DNA of 64,000 nt from Candidatus Competibacteraceae bacterium (GTDB lineage Bacteria; Bacteroidota; Bacteroidia; CAIKAF01), in assembly GCA_014879445.1 (NCBI GenBank), contig JACSSC010000024.1:62001-126000 (forward strand), given 5' to 3'. How positions within the stretch are numbered: the first letter of the stretch is position 1; each line of letters begins with the position of its first letter. Below, one piece after another: positions 26,328-34,050 of this stretch. The notes under the pieces were generated by a model. That model was not told the DNA's origin and made no database searches. It saw nothing but the letters and a program-made list of their open reading frames with translations. A program made the position numbers and the translations under genes.

Positions 26328-26903
26328 GTGATTCGGAAATACCATCTCAAAAACATGTATTGCATGAGTTGCGTACAACTCATTGAGCTGGTATTTTCAC
26401 ATGAGAAGCATATTCGTTTACAAAGTGTGATTGCCGGAGAAGTTGTATTGAAGGCACCTGATCGGATTTCTGATTCTTATATTATCAATATCTTCAGAAG
26501 GTATGGATTTGAACCGGTTTACAACCCCGATGAGATGATTTGCGAACGCATCAAGCAGGCAGCTGTTGAACTGATTTTTTACGCATACAATGCCAATTCC
26601 CTTTTAAGGAATTCTGATTATATCAGTCAAAAATTACAACTTCCTTACGATCGTTTATCAAAGTTGTTTTCAAAAGTTACAGGCACAACACTCGAAAAAT
26701 ATATCATTCTTCTTAAAATAGAAAAGACAAAAGAAATGTTGTTGAGTGATGCTTTTACCGTGAGCGAAATTGCCTTTATGATGGGCTATAGCAGTGTTCA
26801 GTATCTTAGTAATCAGTTTAAGAAAATCACCGGCGAAACCATCTCTGCATTTAAGACAAATCCCTCACCTCATCGAATCCCAATAGATAAACTACTTGAT
26901 TGA
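26328..26903 (+). CDS. Fusion of a heavy-metal-associated (HMA-like) domain to an AraC-type DNA-binding domain
   Basis: The 191-residue protein has an N-terminal ferredoxin-like fold of about 70 residues resembling copper-chaperone HMA domains. It has CMSC (Cys12, Cys15) in the metal-loop position and ends GFEPVYNP. Residues about 90-185 form an AraC helix-turn-helix pair: LSKLFSKVTGTTLEKYI and SEIAFMMGYSSVQYLSNQFKK. The GTG at 26328 is preferred because the first strand IRKYHLKNMYC is needed for the HMA fold; the first in-frame ATG (26355) would truncate it. It is the last gene of the DUF302-OsmC operon. Metal sensing by the CxxC is inference. Confidence 0.85.
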   Translation: MIRKYHLKNMYCMSCVQLIELVFSHEKHIRLQSVIAGEVVLKAPDRISDSYIINIFRRYGFEPVYNPDEMICERIKQAAVELIFYAYNANSLLRNSDYISQKLQLPYDRLSKLFSKVTGTTLEKYIILLKIEKTKEMLLSDAFTVSEIAFMMGYSSVQYLSNQFKKITGETISAFKTNPSPHRIPIDKLLD

Positions 26904-26980
26904 TTTTCTATTTCAACTTATCTCCTGAATATTATACATCTTTTTCCAAATTTTATAACGATATATGTGAATTCATCAAA

Positions 26981-26988
26981 TACCTTTG
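26981..26988 (+). promoter_or_regulatory. -7 promoter element of the six-gene RRE/ATP-grasp operon
   Basis: TACCTTTG is an exact TAnnTTTG match 17 nt before the ATG at 27006. No TTTG is seen at the -33 spacing. The 102-bp spacer upstream contains no small open frame that could be a precursor peptide. Confidence 0.5.
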
Positions 26989-27005
26989 CATAAATTATCT
27001 ATGTA

Positions 27006-27245
27006 ATGAAACTTAAAAAAGATATTGCCATAAGCGATTCAGGATTTCTTTTCAATCCTTCTTCAGGCGACAGCTATACGGCTAATCCTATTGCAACTGA
27101 AATCTTAAAATATATGCAATCTGGCTTTTCAAATGAACAAATTATTGTCTCGATTATGGAATCATACGACGTGGAGCGTTCTACTATCGAAAAAGATTTG
27201 TTTGATTTGGAATCAATGTTGTCTAATTATAAACTCACTCGTTGA
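27006..27245 (+). CDS. PqqD-like protein (RiPP recognition element fold)
   Basis: The 79-residue protein matches PqqD-type RREs in length and pattern: a beta pair at the start (ISDSGFLFNPSSGDSYTAN), then PIATEILKYMQSGFSNEQII and an amphipathic helix-turn-helix (VERSTIEKDLFDLESML). In RiPP pathways this winged-helix fold binds the leader peptide and presents it to modifying enzymes. Here it heads a tight operon with an ATP-grasp ligase (25-nt gap) and a PLP decarboxylase. No precursor peptide gene is visible nearby, so the peptide may be encoded elsewhere, or the domain may act as a scaffold. Confidence 0.85.
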   Translation: MKLKKDIAISDSGFLFNPSSGDSYTANPIATEILKYMQSGFSNEQIIVSIMESYDVERSTIEKDLFDLESMLSNYKLTR

Positions 27246-27270
27246 GCATGAATAAGTAATCTTATTTAAG

Positions 27271-28335
27271 ATGAAGAGAAAAAAAAAGATGAAGCCGTGT
27301 TATACGATTGCAGTTACCGGGATAAACGCTATTGATAGTCCAGGGCCGGGTGTCCCTGTAATCAGATCTCTAAAAGAAGCTTCAAGCTTTGATGTGCGTA
27401 TTATTGGGCTGAGTTATGAAGCCCTCGAACCTGGAATCTATATGCGTAATCTTGTGGATAAAGTGTATCAGGTTCCTTATCCATCAGCAGGTACAGATAT
27501 GATGTTTGAGCGATTTAGGTATATTCAATCCATTGAGAAAATTGATTTTCTATTTCCCAATTTTGACGCTGAACTTTTCAACTTCATCAAATTGGAACAA
27601 AAATTACGTGACGAATTGGGTGTCCGAATGGTGGTTCCTTCTTTACAACAATTTGAATCCCGAAACAAGGTTAATCTTTTTGAATACGGTAAAAATCATG
27701 GGGTTAAAGTACCTGCCGCAACACTTGTACATTCTGCTCGTGAGGTAAGCGCAAAGCTGGTTGACATGAATTTTCCTATTGTAGTAAAAGGTAAATTTTA
27801 TGATGCAAAAATTGCTTATACAAATGAACAGTCCATACAACATTTTGACAAAATTAGTGCACAATGGGGATTACCTGTTTTGTTGCAGGAATTTATTCCG
27901 GGCACCGAGCTCAATGTATGCGGTGTGGGCGATGGTGCAGGCAAACTAGTTGGCGCTGTCCCTATGCGTAAACTTTATATTACTGATAAAGGTAAAGCTT
28001 GGGCGGGTGTTACAATTTCGGATAAGAAATTGATTGAACTAACTCGTAAACTAGTAAAAGAAACCCAATGGAATGGCCCGTTTGAATTGGAAGTTATGAA
28101 AACAGTAGATGATAAATATTATCTGATAGAAATTAATCCCCGTTTTCCGGCTTGGTGCTATCTTACTACTGGTGCAGGGCAAAATCAGGTGGAAAGTGTT
28201 GTGAATATCGGTATGGGTAATGATGTTACTTATTTCAGAAAATATGAAACAGGCAAGTTGTTTATTCGCTATGCATATGACATGATTGTTAACATGAATG
28301 AATTTGAACAAATTTCCATTAACGGCGAGCTATAA
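27271..28335 (+). CDS. ATP-grasp domain ligase
   Basis: The 354-residue protein has a pre-ATP-grasp Rossmann-like domain (about 10-115, AVTGINAIDSPGPGVPVIRSL). Next comes an ATP-binding domain with PIVVKGKFYDAKIAYT and QEFIPGTELNVCGVGDGAG, then a metal-binding end with FELEVMKTVDDKYYLIEINPRFPAW (the catalytic E...EINPR). It resembles CarB-like and amino-acid ligases: it should activate a carboxylate as acyl phosphate and couple it to an amine or thiol. The substrate is unknown. M7 (27289) is an alternative start. It lies between the RRE and the PLP decarboxylase, 8 nt before the latter. Confidence 0.88.
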   Translation: MKRKKKMKPCYTIAVTGINAIDSPGPGVPVIRSLKEASSFDVRIIGLSYEALEPGIYMRNLVDKVYQVPYPSAGTDMMFERFRYIQSIEKIDFLFPNFDAELFNFIKLEQKLRDELGVRMVVPSLQQFESRNKVNLFEYGKNHGVKVPAATLVHSAREVSAKLVDMNFPIVVKGKFYDAKIAYTNEQSIQHFDKISAQWGLPVLLQEFIPGTELNVCGVGDGAGKLVGAVPMRKLYITDKGKAWAGVTISDKKLIELTRKLVKETQWNGPFELEVMKTVDDKYYLIEINPRFPAWCYLTTGAGQNQVESVVNIGMGNDVTYFRKYETGKLFIRYAYDMIVNMNEFEQISINGEL

Positions 28336-28343
28336 TATTTTAT

Positions 28344-29714
28344 ATGATGAAGAAGAAAGAAAAAAAAATCTATGAACGCCCTCTTATCAGGCCATTAAAT
28401 GCCAGCATTTCCAATAAGTTTGGTAGACGAACTGAATGGTTGCCACTAACACATATTGACGGAATTCCTGTTGTTGATTTGATAAATGAATTTGGATCGC
28501 CACTTTTTGTATACTCAGAGAAAAAAATTCGTGATAATTTTATGATGGCAAAGCGGGCTTTTGAAACTCGTTATCCTAAAATTCAGTTTGCTTGGTCTTA
28601 TAAAACTTGTTATCTGAATGCCGTTTGCAATGTGTATCACCAAATGGGATCATGGGCTGAGGTGGTTTCTGGATTTGAATATGAAAAAGCTTTGCAAAAT
28701 GGTGTGCCGGGTGATAAAATCATTTTTAATGGTCCTGATAAATCTAAGCACGATTTACTGTTGGCAATGAAAAACAATACCTTGATACATATTGACCATT
28801 TTGATGAATTATATTTATTAACAGAATTAGCTTCTAGTTCGAAATCTAAGCCAAGAGTTGCTATTCGTATAAATATGGATACCGGTGTATATCCACAATG
28901 GGATAGATTTGGATTTAATTATGAAAATGGTCAGGCATGGGAGGCAGTTAATAAAATTCTGATGAATGATGCACTTGATTTGGTAGGTATTCATACTCAT
29001 ATCGGAACCTTTATGATGACGCCATCCGCTTATGCTGTGGCAACTGCAAAAATGACGGAATTGGCTATTCAAATTAAAAAGAAATTTAATCATATAATTA
29101 CCTATATTGACATGGGTGGTGGATTCGCTTCAAAAAATACATTGAAGGGCTCTTATTATGCAGGGGCGGATGCTGTGCCAGATATTGGAGAGTATGCCGA
29201 AGCGATAACATCGGCCTTGCTTAATGCCGGATTTGATAGAAACAATCTTCCTTTTCTGTATTTAGAAACAGGGCGTGCATTAGTAGATGATACAGGATTT
29301 TTATTAGGCACTGTTTTGGCCAATAAACGATTGGCTGATGGAAGAAGAGCAACTATCTTGGACTTCGGAGTGAATACATTATTTACATCTTTTTGGTACG
29401 ATCATAAAATTTCACCAGCACAAGAAATGGGTCATTATGCCGAAGAAACTATACTCTATGGCCCTTTATGTATGAATATTGATGTGGTACGTGATGCAAT
29501 ATCATTACCACCTCTAAAGCCCGGACAACATGTTGTGGCGCAATATGTGGGCGCATATAATATTACACAATCCATGCAGTTTATTACATTTCGACCTGCA
29601 GTTGTAATGATTGACAGAGAAGGAAGGTCTCATTTGATCCGAAAACGTGAATCCCTTGATTATGTACAAAAAAATGAAATACTCCCATCACATTTAAAAA
29701 AATTAAATTGGTAG
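28344..29714 (+). CDS. Fold type III PLP-dependent decarboxylase, diaminopimelate decarboxylase/BtrK-like
   Basis: The 456-residue protein has the alanine-racemase-like barrel of the LysA family. Lys87 (WSYKTCYLN) is the PLP lysine, the phosphate-binding glycines are in YIDMGGGFAS, the PLP-ring Glu is in ETGRALVDD and the conserved catalytic Cys is Cys376 in GPLCMNID. A 40-residue N-terminal extension is unlike housekeeping LysA. Diaminopimelate is possible, but the ATP-grasp neighbour recalls the BtrJ-BtrK pair of butirosin synthesis, where a ligated glutamyl thioester is decarboxylated. The substrate is therefore probably a tethered or unusual amino acid; this is inference. Confidence 0.88.
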   Translation: MMKKKEKKIYERPLIRPLNASISNKFGRRTEWLPLTHIDGIPVVDLINEFGSPLFVYSEKKIRDNFMMAKRAFETRYPKIQFAWSYKTCYLNAVCNVYHQMGSWAEVVSGFEYEKALQNGVPGDKIIFNGPDKSKHDLLLAMKNNTLIHIDHFDELYLLTELASSSKSKPRVAIRINMDTGVYPQWDRFGFNYENGQAWEAVNKILMNDALDLVGIHTHIGTFMMTPSAYAVATAKMTELAIQIKKKFNHIITYIDMGGGFASKNTLKGSYYAGADAVPDIGEYAEAITSALLNAGFDRNNLPFLYLETGRALVDDTGFLLGTVLANKRLADGRRATILDFGVNTLFTSFWYDHKISPAQEMGHYAEETILYGPLCMNIDVVRDAISLPPLKPGQHVVAQYVGAYNITQSMQFITFRPAVVMIDREGRSHLIRKRESLDYVQKNEILPSHLKKLNW

Positions 29715-29717
29715 ATT

Positions 29718-31907
29718 TTGTCGTTTAATACATTGAAATATTATGCCCAACTTTTTATAGAAGGTATCTTTAATAGTTACGCTCAAATTTATTTTTCAAA
29801 AAATAAATGGTTGGCTTTTGCATTGATGTTGGTTGCTTGGATGCATCCATTAGCTGGATTCGCATCATTAATAATGGTTGTAATCGGTCAGTTGACTGCA
29901 CTTTTTTTTCACTATAGTCATCAAGAAATTCGTAATGGAAGCTATACATACAATTCTGCACTCACAGGCATGGCGATTGGAGCATATTATCAGTTTACCG
30001 GCGCATTTATCGTTTGGCTTGTTGTTGCAGCTATTCTAACTTTTTTTATTTCAGTTTGGTTTATGCATCAGTTGGCCATTAAAAACTTGCCATTTCTTAG
30101 CATTCCTTTTCTTGCAGTAGTATGGCTCATTATGATGGGTGAGAAAAATTTTGCAGCTATCGAACCTCACGACTCTTCTGCATATTTGGTTGTTAATCAC
30201 TTCCCTTTATTATTTTCTGCTGTAACCGAATGGATAATGCAATGGACTATAGCTGATATTATGCTGTTATATTTCCGTTCTATGGGTGCAATATTGTTTC
30301 AGTATAATGACCTTGCTGGAATACTTGTTTCCATTGGTATTTTGATACATTCTCGCATTTCATTTATTCTTTCAATTTATGGTTTCTTGCTTGGTTTTTT
30401 CTTTTATCAGCTTATGGAAGCCGATTTTTCACATTTGATTTATTCTTATATCGGATTCAATTTTATACTTACATCTATTGCATTGGGCGGATTTTTTGTA
30501 GTAGCTTCTCGCCGTTCTTTCCTCCTTCTTCTTCCCGTAATACCAATGACAGCTTTTGTTATTAGTGGTCTACACGGTATCCTTTTTACTTTTGGTTTAC
30601 CATTATACTCCTTGCCTTTTAATTTGATTGTACTTCTGATTTTATATTTTTTGAACAATCGCTTGCATGCAACAGGCCTGTTTAAAGTGCCGTTTCAACA
30701 TTATTCTCCCGAACTTAATCATTACAAGCATTTTCTTAATTCTCAACGATTCAAAAGCCAAACTTATTTTCACATTTCTCTTCCATTTATTGGTGAATGG
30801 CGGGTTTCTCAAGGTCATAATGGCGCGATTACGCATAAAGACGACTATCGTTATGCACTTGATTTTGATGTGGTGAATGAAGATTATAAGACATATCATC
30901 AGGATGGGGACAAATGTTCAGATTATTATTGCTTCAACCTCCCTGTTCAGTCACCGGCGTCAGGTTGGGTATCTTCAGTGCAGGACGGTATTGATGATAA
31001 TGAAATCGGACAGGTTAATTTATCCCAAAATTGGGGTAATACTGTTGTTATTCGTCATGGCGATTATTTGTATTCAAAATTGTCGCATTTGAAAAAAGAT
31101 TCAATTATCGTGAAACCCGGCGATTATCTACAAAAAGGACAATTAATAGGTTATTGCGGAAACTCTGGCAGATCGCCTGAGCCGCATCTTCATTTTCAGT
31201 TGCAAACATATCCTTATATTGGGTCCAAAACAATTTTTCATCCTATTGACTATTATCTTTTACGAAAAAATAATAAACTCCAACTTCGTTCTTTTGATTT
31301 GCCTCTTGAAGGCGAATTAGTATCGCCCATTGTTACTACACCTTTACTTTATGATGCATTTAATTTTTTGCCAGGAAGAGTGTTGGAGTGGAAGATAAAA
31401 AAAGGCGAAAATTTTTTTTCGAATAAGTGGGAAGTTTTTACAGATTCTTCTAACAAAACTTACATTTATTGTCATCAAACAGGTGCCATAGCTTATTTTG
31501 TGAATCAAGGCACAATTTTTTATTTTGTTGATTATTATGGTAGCAAGAAATCACTTCTACACCATTTTTACAAAGGCGCTCATCGCGTTATATTGGGTTA
31601 TTATGAAGATTTGCAAATTGACGACCGCATACTGAATACAGATTTGTTTCCTTCTGTTTTGAATTTTATTCATGATTTTACCGCTCCATTTTTTCATTAT
31701 TTACTATCTTATTACACACTTTCTTTCCATTCTCAAAATGCAATTCATAATCCTACTCAATTATCGTTTGTTTCAAATTTATACGGAAAATTTATTCATA
31801 AAACCATCATAAATAAACAGTACAATTTCCATTTATCCCGACAATGTCTGCTTTCATTTACTTATTACGAAAACAACCAAGCATGCGAGGCATCTCTCTC
31901 TCATTGA
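29718..31907 (+). CDS. Urea-transporter-like membrane domain fused to an M23 (LytM) peptidase domain
   Basis: The 729-residue protein starts at a TTG 3 nt after the previous stop. Residues about 1-310 are a polytopic membrane domain resembling the urea transporter (UT) family, including TYNSALTGMAIGAYYQ and the repeat-like NDLAGILVSIGILIHSR. Residues about 365-500 are an M23 endopeptidase domain: HKDDYRYALDFDV, GNTVVIRHGDYLYSKLSHL and the HLHF zinc motif (about 488-491) are present. About 225 further residues are unassigned. M23 enzymes cut peptidoglycan cross-bridges. A channel and a hydrolase in one chain suggests a machine acting across the inner membrane; the cargo is unknown. Confidence 0.85.
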   Translation: MSFNTLKYYAQLFIEGIFNSYAQIYFSKNKWLAFALMLVAWMHPLAGFASLIMVVIGQLTALFFHYSHQEIRNGSYTYNSALTGMAIGAYYQFTGAFIVWLVVAAILTFFISVWFMHQLAIKNLPFLSIPFLAVVWLIMMGEKNFAAIEPHDSSAYLVVNHFPLLFSAVTEWIMQWTIADIMLLYFRSMGAILFQYNDLAGILVSIGILIHSRISFILSIYGFLLGFFFYQLMEADFSHLIYSYIGFNFILTSIALGGFFVVASRRSFLLLLPVIPMTAFVISGLHGILFTFGLPLYSLPFNLIVLLILYFLNNRLHATGLFKVPFQHYSPELNHYKHFLNSQRFKSQTYFHISLPFIGEWRVSQGHNGAITHKDDYRYALDFDVVNEDYKTYHQDGDKCSDYYCFNLPVQSPASGWVSSVQDGIDDNEIGQVNLSQNWGNTVVIRHGDYLYSKLSHLKKDSIIVKPGDYLQKGQLIGYCGNSGRSPEPHLHFQLQTYPYIGSKTIFHPIDYYLLRKNNKLQLRSFDLPLEGELVSPIVTTPLLYDAFNFLPGRVLEWKIKKGENFFSNKWEVFTDSSNKTYIYCHQTGAIAYFVNQGTIFYFVDYYGSKKSLLHHFYKGAHRVILGYYEDLQIDDRILNTDLFPSVLNFIHDFTAPFFHYLLSYYTLSFHSQNAIHNPTQLSFVSNLYGKFIHKTIINKQYNFHLSRQCLLSFTYYENNQACEASLSH

Positions 31908-33259
31908 TCTTATTCATTACTTATATGCTAGGTTTGTCAGTAATTGCCAATGCCCAGTATGATTCTTTGCGAATCGAAAATGAATCACTCCGTTTGTTTG
32001 AATCCAAATCATGGAATGAACTGATTCGATTTGGAAAGGATGCAAGGAGATCTGGATTTAAGAATCACAAAAATTTATTAGCTAGAATGGGTGTCGCATA
32101 TTATCATAAAAAAATGTTTTATCGCTCAGAGAAGTATCTCGAAAAAGTGTACATAAAACATCCTATTCATTTTGATATTCATCCGTTTTTTTATGAGGCA
32201 TCTCTTTATACAGGAAATTTTTTTCAGGCAGCTGAGTTACATACATGGCTTCGGCCTACTGATAAAAGATTCACAAAAAGGGTAACTCGTATTGGCATTG
32301 AAATGGGTGCAAGAATTTCGAATAATGAACTTGCCGGACATACTTTTTTTGTTGGGATAAGTGCATCCCATCTTCCATCCCGAAAAGTAGCTTTAATGCA
32401 ACAGTATATGTATATTATTCAGCAAAAAAACATTTGGGGCAATTTTGATCAGCATCAGTATTACTTGGGGGCTGCATTTCGCATCAACAGTCGTTGGAAT
32501 TGGGATGCTGCTGCACATTTTTATCTTTATAATGCTGATATTAATTATTCAACATTATTGCCCTCTGTGGTTTCTACTCCTCCTCCTATTCCGGGTGAAT
32601 GGGCTATTGACTCCGTTACAAGAAAAAACACCTGGTATCATGGGAAATATCTACAGCCGGGCATGATTCTGCAAACCGGCGCCAGTCGTTCTTCTGGTCC
32701 ATTTAGGTTTTCTCCATTCGTTCAAATTTCTATCGAAACTCGATTTTCTGAAGTTATGCAAACCACATGGAATGACTTAATCGTAATAAAAAAGAGACCA
32801 GATACTGCATCCGTGTATAATTATTTTTATGCTTCAGATTCGCTAACCGAAAAGGTGAAACACCCTCGAATTGTGTTTCAGTTTATGGCCGGGGCATCGG
32901 CATCTTATACCTTCCCTTTTCTCAATGAACTATTTACACTGGGCGCTTCTGTTTATCTTCCTGTTGCTCGAATGCCAAAACCCATTATTTCTCCTTTTCT
33001 TCGTCTGCAAACTAAAAGATTTGTGTTTACAGGTTCATATTTCTATAAATCCTCAAGCGTCATGGCTGAGCATTATGCTTCTAATCTGATTAATACCTAC
33101 GATGTAATCAATCACCGTGTTAATACACATTTCTCTTATCAATTTACCCCGGCATTTTCATCCAAGATTCTTTACCAATGGGAAGACAAAACTGACGATT
33201 TTTCTTTGGTCAGATATCATACTCATACAGTTTCATTGATGTTTAACTTAACATTCTAA
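31844..33259 (+). CDS. TPR-containing outer-membrane beta-barrel protein (YaiO-like)
   Basis: The frame overlaps the end of the UT-M23 gene by 64 nt; a start at 31883 (MRGISLSLILF) gives a cleaner signal peptide ending ANAQ and a 25-nt overlap. The mature N-terminus (about 40-150) is TPR-like (LLARMGVAYYHKKMFYRSEKYLEKVY). The C-terminal 300 residues alternate polar and aromatic positions and end LMFNLTF with a terminal Phe, typical of outer-membrane barrels, like the YaiO family. It is probably the outer-membrane component of the operon. I do not recognise a characterised homologue. Confidence 0.8.
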   Translation: MSAFIYLLRKQPSMRGISLSLILFITYMLGLSVIANAQYDSLRIENESLRLFESKSWNELIRFGKDARRSGFKNHKNLLARMGVAYYHKKMFYRSEKYLEKVYIKHPIHFDIHPFFYEASLYTGNFFQAAELHTWLRPTDKRFTKRVTRIGIEMGARISNNELAGHTFFVGISASHLPSRKVALMQQYMYIIQQKNIWGNFDQHQYYLGAAFRINSRWNWDAAAHFYLYNADINYSTLLPSVVSTPPPIPGEWAIDSVTRKNTWYHGKYLQPGMILQTGASRSSGPFRFSPFVQISIETRFSEVMQTTWNDLIVIKKRPDTASVYNYFYASDSLTEKVKHPRIVFQFMAGASASYTFPFLNELFTLGASVYLPVARMPKPIISPFLRLQTKRFVFTGSYFYKSSSVMAEHYASNLINTYDVINHRVNTHFSYQFTPAFSSKILYQWEDKTDDFSLVRYHTHTVSLMFNLTF

Positions 33260-33262
33260 TTT

Positions 33263-33904
33263 ATGTGCATACAATTTTTTTTTTCATTCCGAGCGCGCCT
33301 TTTTAATTGGATTTTTCTTTCTTTATTACTGTATGTTCGTGTAGATGCGCAAACAGATTTTACAGCTGTTTCACAAGCTTTTTATGCAAGTTATGAATAC
33401 GAATATGCCCAAAATTATGATGAAGCGATAAATGTTTTGGAGAAAGTATATTCTGACAAACAATATGAAATTCATCTACGTTTGGGTTGGTTATATTATC
33501 TCAAAGGAGATATGCAAAAATCCATTGCATTTTACAAACGCGCTATTATGATTCAACCTAAGTCAGCAGAAGCCAAATTAGGTATGGCTTACCCCTTAGC
33601 ATCTCTTAGTAACTGGGATGAATTAGCTCTACTTTATAAAAATATTTTGAAAGATGATAGTAGAAATTATACAGCTCTTTATCGCCTTTCATTAATTTAT
33701 TATTACAAAAAGAAATATTCGGATGCCCTTTCAGCTATACAACTGCTACTGCCATTATATCCTTTTGATTATGATTGTAATTTGCTTGCCGGCAAAATTT
33801 TCATTGGTCTAGGAAAAATTACAGATGCCAAAAAGTATATTCAACGTGCCGTTTTGTATAATCCCACCGCTACCGAACCTGCTATGCTCCTGCAATCACT
33901 TTGA
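33263..33904 (+). CDS. Exported TPR protein
   Basis: The 213-residue protein has a signal peptide (hydrophobic run to about residue 30, VDAQT) followed by four to five tetratricopeptide repeats, for example EIHLRLGWLYYLKGDMQKSI, KRAIMIQPKSAEAKLGMAY and YRLSLIYYYKKKYSDAL. It starts 3 nt after the barrel gene and ends the six-gene operon. It is likely a periplasmic adaptor for the barrel or the M23 protein. Function is inferred from repeats and position only. Confidence 0.85.
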   Translation: MCIQFFFSFRARLFNWIFLSLLLYVRVDAQTDFTAVSQAFYASYEYEYAQNYDEAINVLEKVYSDKQYEIHLRLGWLYYLKGDMQKSIAFYKRAIMIQPKSAEAKLGMAYPLASLSNWDELALLYKNILKDDSRNYTALYRLSLIYYYKKKYSDALSAIQLLLPLYPFDYDCNLLAGKIFIGLGKITDAKKYIQRAVLYNPTATEPAMLLQSL

Positions 33905-34026
33905 TAAACTTTATCTTGCAATCTATTGCTGGCAAGACAGTTATCTATAATCTTGCTATTTTCTCTTGTTAATTACTCTTTGAATAACTTGCCAACAAAT
34001 ACTTTTATCAGCCCTGAGGAAGTATT

Positions 34027-34034
34027 TACCTTTG
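34027..34034 (+). promoter_or_regulatory. -7 promoter element for the dehydrogenase gene
   Basis: TACCTTTG matches TAnnTTTG 16 nt before the ATG at 34051; a TTTT at 34003-34006 lies at -33 spacing. A transcript starting here would begin next to or after the TTG at 34045, supporting ATG 34051. Confidence 0.45.
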
Positions 34035-34050
34035 ACTAAAGTTTTTGGCT

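Noticed and set aside
33905-34050. TCTTGC/GCAAGA hairpin after the six-gene operon as a terminator
   Set aside because: The stem is only 6 bp and no T-tract follows.
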